Positions 1 through 7,834 are shown, numbered from the stretch's first letter. The stretch: DNA of 12,801 nucleotides from an uncultured Saprospiraceae bacterium (GCA_937894165.1 CALCSX010000311.1:1-12801); one strand, 5' to 3'. Translations and numbers: made by a program. Notes: generated by a model not told the origin, from the letters alone.

Positions 1-94
1 GTCATATTATGGCTGTCCCTGTCAAGAATTTTCAAGCGGGCAATTTTTGAAGATGATAGAAACTTACAATGGAAAATACAAAAATCTTTGGTAA
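1..94 (+). CDS. C-terminal fragment of unidentified upstream protein
   Basis: Frame 2 is open from the window edge to a TAA at 92-94 and encodes about 30 residues ending in the segment IETYNGKYKNLW. The stop overlaps the ATG of the next gene as TAATG, the arrangement expected for translational coupling. The peptide carries two closely spaced Cys (GCPC) and is rich in Tyr, Gly and Asn. I do not recognise a family. Frame 1 is also open through this stretch and runs into the next gene, so frame choice rests on the TAATG overlap and on the next gene's clear signal peptide at its own ATG. Too little is present to assign a function. Confidence 0.4.
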   Translation, partial: SYYGCPCQEFSSGQFLKMIETYNGKYKNLW

Positions 95-3000
95 TGAGTA
101 AATTATATAAATTAATATTATTACTTTTTATAAGTGGTGTGCTTGCTGGTCAAACTTCAGATGTGGTAGAAGGGTGTAGTCCCTTGCGAGTTCAATTTAA
201 TTCGACGGCATTAACAGAGTATTATTGGGACTTTGATGATGGTGGTTTTTCATCTAACCAAAACCCGGAATATATTTATACCGAAGCCGGTGTTTATACT
301 GTAACTCTTAGGGAGGGGCAGACCGGTGCAGAAATAGGGCAAATTCAAATAACTGTTTATAGAGAGCCAGTTTTAGATATAGGTTTTGATAAGACAAATG
401 GTTGTAGTCCTTTACAAGTCAATTTTTCTTCTACGATTGATATCGATCCTGAAGTTGACATTACCGGATATAAATGGTCATTTGGCGATGGGAACACATC
501 CAATCAGGTTAATCCTTCACACACCTATACTACTCCGGGATTATTTACAGTTTCATTAGAAGTTACTTCATCTAATAGAGCATGTAGTAAGACAAAGATT
601 TTCTTTGATGTTATAGAGGTTGGGGGATCTGAAGGAGATTTCTCAATAGTAGCCGGGACAGAATGCGAATTACCCTTCCAATATGCGTTTACTAATCTTA
701 CAGAACAAAAACCGGGTAATACTTATAAATGGGATTTTGGAAATGGTGTCACTTCGACATTTTACAATCCCGGTACGATTACCTATACACAAGAGGGGAT
801 ATTTACTGTTTCTCTAACTGTTACAAGTGAGGAAGGATGCGAAACAATTATAGAAAAGGATATTAATATTGGTGTAAATAAATTTGGTCTAAATATTCCG
901 GATACATTATGCATCGGTATTAAATATGTACTTAATAATACTAGTACAGGAACTTTCTTTCAATGGCAATTGCCCGGCAATGAACTGTATACCAATTCGA
1001 GTTTAAAAAACCCGGTTGTTGAATATCTCACCGGCGGTTTTAAAAATATTTCTCTACGTATTGGAAATAATCCTCAATGTAGAAGGGATACAACATTCAT
1101 GATATTTATTGAGGATCCTTTGGCTACTTTCACTTTTGATCCATTAGTTGCTTGTGAAGATCCTATGCTAATAAACTTATCAGCTGATTCATTGTCATAT
1201 AAAGAATTTTATTGGAATAAATCTCTTGAAGATGAAGGACCGCAATTCGTTTTTGAAGTAAAAGCTAAAGATAGAAGGGATTCATTTCATATGAATTTCA
1301 TAGATACTATTTTTTTAGAATTGATAGCGGAAACTTTCGCAGGGTGCAGAGATACCATTGTGGATACTGCATATCATCATAGACCCGATGCTTATTTCCT
1401 GAGTTCAGAACCTCGGGGATGTGCTCCATTAGTAGTAAACTTCGAAGAGACATCCCTTACTCATTCTCCGGTTGTATATCGAAAGTGGTTATATGGTGAC
1501 GGAACCGAAGAGGAAATACCTGGATCTGCCACCACCAGTCATACTTATACTGATCCGGGGGAATACTTTGCAAAACTTGTTATTGAAAATGCAGACGGAT
1601 GTAGAGACACTTCTGTTGGTATTTGGATTTATGTTGGAAGTCCAATATTGCCGGATTTTGAGCTAGATAAAACAGAGATATGTATCGGCGAATCTATTAG
1701 TGTCGAGTTTTTTAATAATGATCCGAGGATTGAAGATTTTCATTTAACTTCAGATGATGGAAGATTCCAACACTGTTGGACAGAAAAGACGGCAACGCAT
1801 GTATTTGATACTGAACCCGGGTTATTTGATGTTACTGCACATGTTGTTTATAATGGTTGTTATGGTGAAATAGTATTAGAGGATCATATCTTAGTGAAGG
1901 GGGCTAAAGCAAATATTGGTTTTAAAACCAATTGTGAAAATCCTTTAGAGGTAGACTTTACGAGCAAAAGCATTAATGCAACAAATGTCTTATGGCGTAT
2001 AGAGGATGTCGAATATACTGAAGAGGAATTCACACATGCGTTTAATTCTACAGGAGATTATTTGGTTTATCTTGAAGCCGAAAATGTAGCCAGTGGATGC
2101 GAATCTACTCTTGATTCTCAACTGGTTTATATCCGTGAAATTAAAGCAATATTGGAAGGTCCTGACACATTATGTACTGATCAACCTTATGGTTGGAGTG
2201 GTGCTAATTCCATAGATGTCGATCGAGAATGCACGAAAGGATACCTATGGAGGTATAGTTATAAAAGACCGCGTGAAACAAATCTCTCTGATAATTTTGA
2301 CATATTTAGATCCAATTTTGCTAAACCCAATAATAAACATTGGATAGAATTAATAGTCGAAAACACAAATGGCTGCAGGGATACTGCAAGAATGGATTTT
2401 GTAATCTATGACCTTAATGCCAACTTTGATTTAAGTGATACGGAAATATGTATTCCTAATGATATTGAATTTACTGACCAGAGTACGAGCGATACTACAA
2501 TAGTAGCATGGAATTGGTTTAATGGTAGCAATGATCCCAATATGGTACATACTTTTGATGAACCTTTCACTACATTTTCGGCAACCCTTGAAATTGTGGA
2601 TGCAGTAGGTTGTAGAAAATCTATTTCACAACCTATAAAATCTTATAAACCAACTTCAACGATTTCCTTAAATCCCGGAAATACAATTTGTAGAGGTAAT
2701 CAAGTGAATTTCAATGCTTCAGATTATACCATTAAAGGTTCTAATTTGGATTTTGAATGGGATATTGGTGATGGATTTTTTACCTCGAATATTCGTAATC
2801 CATTCTTTGTTTTTGATGAAACTGGAGTATATCCTGTTGAATTGGTTTATACGGAGCAAAGTTCAGGCTGTCAGGACACAGCGAGAACTACACTTACTGT
2901 GATTGAACAACCTGTTGCTGATTTTACTTCTGACGTTGACGATTTGCCTTTTATTTGTCATCCGAGGATCATTAATTTTATGAATGAATCTGAAACGGAA

Positions 3001-3942
3001 GGCACTGTCAACTATCAATGGACATTTAGAAACACTTCTTTTTCAACGGTCGAAAATCCTTCTGAAGGTTTTCCTAAAGGGGAGCATGAAGTTGTTTTTA
3101 TCGTAAGATCAATTTTCGGATGCGCTGATACCATAAGTAGGACTTATGTTCTTATTGGACCGGAAGGTGATATAGAATTAGACAGTAGTCCTATTTGTAC
3201 CAATCAGGAAATTCTTTTAAGCGTAATAGACACAGCTGATTTAACTAGTTATCAATGGATATTTGGTGATGGACAAACTTTTAATAACCAATCACCAATT
3301 AATGTAAAATTTGATTTAGATCCCTCCATAACTGCTATACCTGTTCGTCTTGTAATGACTTCGGGCGAGAACCAATGTGAATTCGTAGTGCAGGATAGTA
3401 TTTCCTTTTTTGCTGTAATGGCTGAGTTTGAGATACGCGACACAGTAGCTTGTGAAGGACAAGTATTTTTGGACGACTTGTCGATAGGTGCTTCCGATTA
3501 TTTCTGGGATTTTGGCGATGGGAATACCTCAACAGAAATGGAACCTACCCATACTTATGAAGATTTTGGAGAACAGTTTATTCAGCTAATTATTAGCGCT
3601 AATGAAGGTGCTTGTACTGACACAATAACCTATAGTACTTTGTTAGAAGAGGATACTTATGAAGTTAAATTCCCCAATGTCTTTACACCAAATGGAGATG
3701 GACAAAATGATATCTTCAAATTGAATATTGACGAGGAACTCAATGAATTGATAGAATTCTTGGAATTGAAAATAATCAATCGATGGGGAGATGTGGTATA
3801 TAATAATGAAGACCCGCAGGGTTGGGATGGCAATTACAATGGCAAACAAGCTCCTGCGGAGGTATATAAATTTATTTTAGTCGCAAGGATTAAAGGCTGC
3901 GATATTGTCAGCAAAAGTGGCAATGTTACTTTAATAAGATAA
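94..3942 (+). CDS. Secreted multi-PKD-domain protein with type B T9SS C-terminal sorting domain
   Basis: This is a 1282-residue exported surface or secreted protein, probably adhesive or structural. Residues 1-18 form a signal peptide (Lys-containing N-end, Leu/Ile-rich core, cleavage near VLA-G), which is why ATG 94 is preferred over the in-frame TTG at 88. Residues 28-1190 are about 14 tandem PKD/PKD-like beta-sandwich modules of 73-92 residues; the best conserved show W-x-F-G-D-G and T-Y-x-x-x-G-x-[FY], for example near residues 128-155 and at the last module near 1130-1160. Residues 1193-1282 are the gliding-motility-associated, type B T9SS C-terminal domain, with FTPNGDGQNDIF, an INRWG segment and W-D-G-x-Y-N-G-K. 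In this family the domain directs outer-membrane export through the type IX system. No PorP/SprF partner gene is visible here. The gene converges on the amylase gene with 13 nt between stops. The ligand is unknown. Confidence 0.93.
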   Translation: MSKLYKLILLLFISGVLAGQTSDVVEGCSPLRVQFNSTALTEYYWDFDDGGFSSNQNPEYIYTEAGVYTVTLREGQTGAEIGQIQITVYREPVLDIGFDKTNGCSPLQVNFSSTIDIDPEVDITGYKWSFGDGNTSNQVNPSHTYTTPGLFTVSLEVTSSNRACSKTKIFFDVIEVGGSEGDFSIVAGTECELPFQYAFTNLTEQKPGNTYKWDFGNGVTSTFYNPGTITYTQEGIFTVSLTVTSEEGCETIIEKDINIGVNKFGLNIPDTLCIGIKYVLNNTSTGTFFQWQLPGNELYTNSSLKNPVVEYLTGGFKNISLRIGNNPQCRRDTTFMIFIEDPLATFTFDPLVACEDPMLINLSADSLSYKEFYWNKSLEDEGPQFVFEVKAKDRRDSFHMNFIDTIFLELIAETFAGCRDTIVDTAYHHRPDAYFLSSEPRGCAPLVVNFEETSLTHSPVVYRKWLYGDGTEEEIPGSATTSHTYTDPGEYFAKLVIENADGCRDTSVGIWIYVGSPILPDFELDKTEICIGESISVEFFNNDPRIEDFHLTSDDGRFQHCWTEKTATHVFDTEPGLFDVTAHVVYNGCYGEIVLEDHILVKGAKANIGFKTNCENPLEVDFTSKSINATNVLWRIEDVEYTEEEFTHAFNSTGDYLVYLEAENVASGCESTLDSQLVYIREIKAILEGPDTLCTDQPYGWSGANSIDVDRECTKGYLWRYSYKRPRETNLSDNFDIFRSNFAKPNNKHWIELIVENTNGCRDTARMDFVIYDLNANFDLSDTEICIPNDIEFTDQSTSDTTIVAWNWFNGSNDPNMVHTFDEPFTTFSATLEIVDAVGCRKSISQPIKSYKPTSTISLNPGNTICRGNQVNFNASDYTIKGSNLDFEWDIGDGFFTSNIRNPFFVFDETGVYPVELVYTEQSSGCQDTARTTLTVIEQPVADFTSDVDDLPFICHPRIINFMNESETEGTVNYQWTFRNTSFSTVENPSEGFPKGEHEVVFIVRSIFGCADTISRTYVLIGPEGDIELDSSPICTNQEILLSVIDTADLTSYQWIFGDGQTFNNQSPINVKFDLDPSITAIPVRLVMTSGENQCEFVVQDSISFFAVMAEFEIRDTVACEGQVFLDDLSIGASDYFWDFGDGNTSTEMEPTHTYEDFGEQFIQLIISANEGACTDTITYSTLLEEDTYEVKFPNVFTPNGDGQNDIFKLNIDEELNELIEFLELKIINRWGDVVYNNEDPQGWDGNYNGKQAPAEVYKFILVARIKGCDIVSKSGNVTLIR
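175..3657 (+). repeat. 14 protein-level PKD-like modules with framing cysteines
   Basis: Each module opens with a Cys followed by a short hydrophobic strand (pattern C-x3-5-[VI]-x-[FL]). Opening Cys fall at residues 28, 104, 191, 273, 354, 443, 530, 614, 694, 786, 866, 955, 1035 and 1120, a mean spacing of about 84. Every module except the first also has a second Cys near its end, usually in G-C-x-D-T or a variant. Disulfide bonding within a module is an inference from this pairing and from the extracytoplasmic location. The repeats are strongly diverged at DNA level, with no long identical stretches seen. Confidence 0.8.
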
Positions 3943-3955
3943 GAGTTTTAGATTT

Positions 3956-5803
3956 TTATTTTTTAATTACCAGTCCGCTTAGAGGAGGAATTGAATTTTT
4001 ATTTAGTTCCTCCTCTTTATTAGACTGATATAAAAATTGAATTTCACTCTCCACGAAATCAATATTTTTGATGCTTTGTCTTTCCGATGTCATATTAAAA
4101 ATCACTATTAGCTCTTTATTTTCTAATGTTCTGCTGTATGCTACAAGATTAGGATTAATAGATAGGTGTTTTATTTCTCCATGAATGAAAGCTTCATTTT
4201 CTTTTCGAAGCATGATCATTGATTTATAATATTCTAAGATTTCTCTGTTAATTCCCGGTGGCTCTTCATATTCATAGGAAGAATATTCTGAAGCTGATTC
4301 AGGAAGAAATGAGTAATCATCCCACCACAAAGGTTTTCTATTATCCGGATCATCTGCTCCCCACATTCCCATTTCATCACCATTCCAAATATGAGGTGAG
4401 CCAACATAAGTAAATTGATGTAATAAAAATAGTTTCATTCTGTCGTAGGTCTCCTCATCCGGACGACCGGTAAGATAATCTGGGTTTTCCTGCGGTTTAC
4501 ATTGATATTTGTACAGATTTTTATTGTAAAATGAAGTAAGAGTTCGCGGGGAATCGTGGGATGCTCCCAAGTTCATCAAAGCTTTTTGGGTGTAGTCAGG
4601 ATGCACATTGAATACCGAATCCATTTTTCTAGCAAAATCTTCGGGCTTTACCTTATCGGGTGTATTGGCAAAGTATCCCCGAGCTACTTTATACCATTGG
4701 TAGTGCATAACAGCATCAAAAATGTCACCTTTCAGCCACGGTTTGGTATCCATTAACTGATGCGGCCAGTTCGTCCACCAATTTTCCCCTACCAGATAGA
4801 ATTCGGGATTGACTTGCCTAACATATTTTCTGAAATCTCTCCAAAAGCCAAGCGGCACTTGCTCTGCTACATCTAATCTAATACCATCTATTCCTCTTGA
4901 TACATCTCCATTCCCATTTGGATCCATCCATCTTTTACATACATCATAAATATGGTTAATTACATCTTGCTGAAGGGTACCCTCATAAGGGTGGCCGGAT
5001 ATTTTCTCCTCAGCATCTACTTTTCTCCATTCAGGCAGACTTTTTATTCCGTACCAACCTTTGTAATCATAATATTCCTGACCTGTAGAATCAGTTTTTA
5101 TTTCGCCGTCATACCATTCTTTATATTTAGAAGCGGATCCTTTTTGAGTGATATCCTTAAACGCCCAAAATTCTCGTCCGGTGTGATTCCATGAAAAATC
5201 AAGAACAACTTTAATATCATTTCTATGTAAGGAATCAATTAAGGCTAAAAATAATTTATCCGCTGATGTCCACTTCCATGTTGATGGGTCATTTGGATTC
5301 TCACCGGCTATAATCTCTAAATCTCCCATTGGATCCGGTCCGAAATTAACATCGATGTGATGGTAACTTCTTGCATCATATTTGTGAAGTGAAGGAGCAT
5401 CATTTAATGGATTAAAGTATATTGCTGTTATTCCTAAATCCTTTAAATAAGGAATCTTGTCCATGACTCCTTGCAAATCGCCCCCATATCGTCTCATCTG
5501 AATAGTTCTGTAAAAATCCAGTTTGCTCGCTTTGGCCCAATCTTCCTGCTCATACCAATTGTGTTCCCATGGAGTAACTTTCCAATCCTTAGGAATACTG
5601 TCTGTCAGTGCACCATACATGGTTTTTAAATTGGGATCATTATTGGGATCGGCATTCCTAAATCTTTCGACAAAAATTTGATACCAAATGGCCTCCTGTG
5701 ACCATTGAGGCGGTTTTTCAAAATCTAGTTGAGAATCTTTGGAATTGTCGGGAGCGACAGTACACGCTACCGCTAGAAAGAGTAATAGTAATAGGCGCTG
5801 CAT
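3956..5803 (-). CDS. GH13 alpha-amylase family glycoside hydrolase, lipoprotein (neopullulanase/cyclomaltodextrinase-like)
   Basis: This 615-residue protein is predicted to hydrolyse alpha-1,4-glucosidic bonds in starch or maltodextrins at the cell envelope. Residues 1-14 are a lipoprotein signal (MQRLLLLLFLAVAC), with Cys14 as the lipidated residue. The (beta/alpha)8 barrel carries all GH13 signature regions: D202-F-S-W-N-H207 (region I), G-I-R309-L-D311 (region II, nucleophile Asp311), V-G-E340-N (region III, acid/base Glu340) and S-H416-D417 (region IV, transition-state Asp417). The segment W-G-A-D-D-P-D-N-R-K-P near 481-491 resembles cyclomaltodextrinase/maltogenic amylase proteins. Domain C follows at about 535-615. 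A short Asn/Gly/Asp stretch near 295-300 could bind calcium (inference). No susC/susD-like genes adjoin it, so it is not in an obvious starch locus here. Start ATG at 5803 is fixed by the signal peptide. Exact substrate preference cannot be read from sequence. Confidence 0.93.
   Translation of the reverse strand: MQRLLLLLFLAVACTVAPDNSKDSQLDFEKPPQWSQEAIWYQIFVERFRNADPNNDPNLKTMYGALTDSIPKDWKVTPWEHNWYEQEDWAKASKLDFYRTIQMRRYGGDLQGVMDKIPYLKDLGITAIYFNPLNDAPSLHKYDARSYHHIDVNFGPDPMGDLEIIAGENPNDPSTWKWTSADKLFLALIDSLHRNDIKVVLDFSWNHTGREFWAFKDITQKGSASKYKEWYDGEIKTDSTGQEYYDYKGWYGIKSLPEWRKVDAEEKISGHPYEGTLQQDVINHIYDVCKRWMDPNGNGDVSRGIDGIRLDVAEQVPLGFWRDFRKYVRQVNPEFYLVGENWWTNWPHQLMDTKPWLKGDIFDAVMHYQWYKVARGYFANTPDKVKPEDFARKMDSVFNVHPDYTQKALMNLGASHDSPRTLTSFYNKNLYKYQCKPQENPDYLTGRPDEETYDRMKLFLLHQFTYVGSPHIWNGDEMGMWGADDPDNRKPLWWDDYSFLPESASEYSSYEYEEPPGINREILEYYKSMIMLRKENEAFIHGEIKHLSINPNLVAYSRTLENKELIVIFNMTSERQSIKNIDFVESEIQFLYQSNKEEELNKNSIPPLSGLVIKK
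3981..4016 (+). terminator. Perfect 10-bp hairpin, possible terminator of the PKD gene inside the amylase 3' end
   Basis: AGAGGAGGAA at 3981-3990 pairs perfectly with TTCCTCCTCT at 4007-4016 around a 16-nt loop and is followed on the + strand by TTATT. It lies 39 nt past the PKD gene stop, where that gene needs a terminator, and no other candidate exists between the two convergent stops. The U-tract is weak and the loop long, and the bases also encode the C-terminal part of the amylase, so this may be chance. Confidence 0.3.
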
Positions 5804-5913
5804 ATTTTTATTTTTTATAAATTTAGTTATATTTTTATTATTTAATGACTTTGATTTCCTACATTTATTTTGACTTTTTTTCTTTGAAGTTTGAAATAGA
5901 TTTTCTGTTCAGG

Positions 5914-5987
5914 GGATATTCCTAATTATCCTTTTATTAGAGGATAATTTTAATTATCCTTTTATTAGAGGATATTTCAATTTATCC
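5914..5987. promoter_or_regulatory. Array of three GGATA-N8-TATCC palindromes at exact 28-bp period (candidate operators)
   Basis: Three 18-bp sites of dyad symmetry occupy 5914-5931 (GGATATTCCTAATTATCC), 5942-5959 (GGATAATTTTAATTATCC) and 5970-5987 (GGATATTTCAATTTATCC). GGATA starts at 5914, 5942 and 5970, and TATCC at 5927, 5955 and 5983, so both half-sites repeat at exactly 28 bp. Because the inter-site bases are also shared, TATCCTTTTATTAGAGGATA occurs twice perfectly (5927-5946 and 5955-5974) within a 24-bp direct repeat. The middle site is the most symmetric (8 of 9 half-site positions). The array ends one base before a perfect -7 box and 23 nt before the satD-like start codon, a position typical of a transcriptional control region. 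The protein that binds it is not known; the HTH of the next gene is the first candidate. Confidence 0.75.
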
Positions 5988-5988
5988 T

Positions 5989-5996
5989 TATTTTTG
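5989..5996 (+). promoter_or_regulatory. -7 promoter box TATTTTTG for the satD-like operon
   Basis: This is an exact match to the Bacteroidota TAnnTTTG element, one base after the last TATCC half-site. A start site a few bases downstream would leave a leader of only about 8-10 nt before ATG 6011. No convincing TTG -33 element lies at the usual distance upstream; that space is filled by the palindromes, which fits either repression by occlusion or dependence on an activator. Confidence 0.5.
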
Positions 5997-6010
5997 ATGA
6001 AATTTGGATT

Positions 6011-6652
6011 ATGGTAGCAATTATAATAGGAGACATTATAAATTCTCGACAAATTAAAGACCAAGGGCTATGGCTCGATCCTTTAAAAAAATTGTTTAAG
6101 AATTGGGGAAATAGCCCAAAGGAATGGGAGATTTTTAGAGGTGATAATTTTCAACTCCAAATTTCAGATCCCACGGATGCCTTACTGGTAGTATTACAAA
6201 TAAAATCATTGATTAAATCTTTGGCTACCGGGAAATCAAATCGATTATCCCCAATAGATGTGAGAATTGCAATCGGAATAGGAGATATCGAATTTAAGGC
6301 AAAAAGAATTTCGGAAAGTAATGGTAATGCATTCGTTAGGGCAGGAGAGAAATTTGAAAAATTAAAAAGCGAAAAACTGACTATAGCTGTCAAAACAGAC
6401 TGGCAAGAATTTGACAGGGATATAAATCTTTATTTAAAGTTGGCAGCTTTACAGATGGATAATTGGACTGTTTCCTCTGCCCAATTGTTTCAACATAAAC
6501 TCATAAATAGTGAGAGTACGCAAGAGGCAATAGGCAAGCATTTTGGCATCTCACAACATTCCGTCAGCAGGCGAATGAGCAGGGCAAATATTGAAGAAAT
6601 AATGGAAGTCGAAAGCATGTTTCGTATCAAATTAAAGAAATACTTATCATGA
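6011..6652 (+). CDS. SatD-family protein with C-terminal helix-turn-helix
   Basis: This 213-residue cytoplasmic protein begins with the SatD-family signature (I-I-x-G-D-I-I-N-S-R at residues 5-13). SatD is named from the Streptococcus mutans sat acid-tolerance locus and its molecular function is not established to my knowledge. The N-terminal ~130 residues have an ordered set of motifs: G7-D8 after a hydrophobic strand, F42-R-G-D45-N-F-Q (hairpin-like), V84-R-I-A-I-G-I-G91 strand, and G105-N-A-F-V-R-A-G112. This order resembles the class III nucleotidyl-cyclase palm domain, where two Asp bind metal (inference, not a known assignment). Residues about 169-192 form an HTH (T-Q-E-A-I-G-x-x-F-G-I-S-Q-H-S-V-S-R-R), so DNA binding is likely. 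Its stop overlaps the next ATG by 4 nt (ATGA), giving tight coupling to the DUF3307 gene. The upstream palindrome array suggests autoregulation. No signal peptide or membrane segment is seen. Confidence 0.8.
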   Translation: MVAIIIGDIINSRQIKDQGLWLDPLKKLFKNWGNSPKEWEIFRGDNFQLQISDPTDALLVVLQIKSLIKSLATGKSNRLSPIDVRIAIGIGDIEFKAKRISESNGNAFVRAGEKFEKLKSEKLTIAVKTDWQEFDRDINLYLKLAALQMDNWTVSSAQLFQHKLINSESTQEAIGKHFGISQHSVSRRMSRANIEEIMEVESMFRIKLKKYLS

Positions 6653-7359
6653 TAATTCTGGTGAAGCTTCTTTTAGCACATTTCTTGGGCGATTTTTTAT
6701 TTCAACCTCAGTCTTGGGTCGACGAAAAAGAAAAACGGAAATTAAAATCCGGAAAGTTTTTTCTTCATATTCTTATTCACTTTGGTCTAATTTTCCTTTT
6801 TCTATGGGATATTACATTGTGGCCCTTAGCTCTCTCCGTAACATTCAGTCATTTTTTAATTGATATAGCAAAATTATATTTAAGTAAACCTAAAACGAGA
6901 GTTACATGGTTTATCTTAGATCAATTTCTCCACTTGATTTCCATATTTTTACTGTGGTATTTTTGGACTTCTCAGAATTTCGATTTATCAGGATTAGCTG
7001 AAAATACAGCGTTCTGGGTATATTTATGTGCTGCCTTCTTTGTCACTGTGCCTGCTAGTATAATAATTAAAATATTCCTTTTGGATTGGTCTGAGAAGCT
7101 GATGGTCGGCAATGATGAATCATTAAGCAATGCAGGGAAATATATTGGCATCCTTGAAAGGCTTTTTGTTTTAATGTTTGTACTTGGAGGACATTGGGAA
7201 GCGGTTGGATTTTTATTGGCAGCGAAATCTGTTTTCAGATTTGGTGACTTAAAAGAGTCAAAAGATAGAAAATTAACCGAATATATATTAATTGGAACAT
7301 TATTGAGCTTCGGAATAGCAATAGGAACAGCTTTATTAGTGAGATATCTTATTTTCTGA
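6649..7359 (+). CDS. DUF3307-family polytopic membrane protein
   Basis: This 236-residue inner-membrane protein starts in a 4-nt overlap with the SatD-like gene. The N-terminal motif A10-H-F-L-G-D15-F-L-F-Q19 is the DUF3307 signature. Hydrophobic helices lie near residues 2-18, 37-53, 56-76, 86-105, 120-145, 165-192 and 210-233. Polar residues recur in or beside the helices: H11, D15, Q19, H40, H44, H68, D72, D91, H95, plus E170-R171 and the A-A-K-S-x-x-R-F segment at 191-198. That pattern suggests metal or substrate binding in the membrane rather than a passive anchor (inference). Biochemical function is unknown. Co-occurrence next to SatD-like genes is, as far as I recall, recurrent in Bacteroidota, so the two probably act together. 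Confidence 0.85.
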   Translation: MIILVKLLLAHFLGDFLFQPQSWVDEKEKRKLKSGKFFLHILIHFGLIFLFLWDITLWPLALSVTFSHFLIDIAKLYLSKPKTRVTWFILDQFLHLISIFLLWYFWTSQNFDLSGLAENTAFWVYLCAAFFVTVPASIIIKIFLLDWSEKLMVGNDESLSNAGKYIGILERLFVLMFVLGGHWEAVGFLLAAKSVFRFGDLKESKDRKLTEYILIGTLLSFGIAIGTALLVRYLIF

Positions 7360-7420
7360 AAATATTCTTTAGATCTATTTTAAATTTTATTTGTTTATTT
7401 CAAACCTTATAATAAAATAA

Positions 7421-7834
7421 ATGAAAATAAATTTTGCTCTAAACCGACCTGAGAGTCAAGGTCTGCTAGCATTTATAATTTTCATTGTCGGTGTATTTAT
7501 TTTAAATTTAATGAGAAATTACTTACCTCCGATTTTAGCTTTGGAAAATGCCTATGTAGCTCATTGTATAATAATATTACTCTTTGGTTTTATAAATGCC
7601 GTGTCTATATTTTCTGTAGATAATGAAAAACTTTACTGGACCAGGTCATTGTATACCTTTATAGCTTTGTTGACCGTTGGAATAGTAGTTTCATCATTGG
7701 TTACCGGCATTGGCATCATGGAAACTAAATCATTTGCCATGATTTATCCTTTAATTACAGGATGTTATTTAGTAATTTTTATTATTGCCACTTTAATTAA
7801 AAAAATATTAATTTATGCAGACGAGAAGCCTTAA
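7421..7834 (+). CDS. Small four-helix membrane protein, unknown function
   Basis: I do not recognise this 137-residue protein. It has four predicted transmembrane helices near residues 15-33, 45-64, 77-97 and 105-128, short loops, and a charged C-terminal tail ending in ADEKP. There is no signal peptide separate from the first helix and no catalytic motif. The last 20 nt overlap the start of msrB, so the two genes are probably co-transcribed and coupled. A 61-nt gap separates it from the DUF3307 gene; it holds only a 7/8 match to a -7 box (TTTATTTG, 7386-7393), so it could be either a distal member of the SatD operon or the head of a separate unit. Confidence 0.75.
   Translation: MKINFALNRPESQGLLAFIIFIVGVFILNLMRNYLPPILALENAYVAHCIIILLFGFINAVSIFSVDNEKLYWTRSLYTFIALLTVGIVVSSLVTGIGIMETKSFAMIYPLITGCYLVIFIIATLIKKILIYADEKP

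Noticed and set aside
88..93. TTG start six bases upstream of the PKD gene ATG
   Set aside because: ATG at 94 gives a standard signal peptide and overlaps the preceding stop as TAATG; two extra residues add nothing.
5818..5825. TAAATTTA as a -7 box for the amylase gene
   Set aside because: It is one mismatch from TAnnTTTG in a very A/T-rich stretch and lacks a -33 partner, so it is likely chance.
5914..5987. Short regularly spaced repeats read as a CRISPR array
   Set aside because: Spacers would be about 4 nt and the repeats are palindromic half-sites next to a promoter; there are no cas genes.
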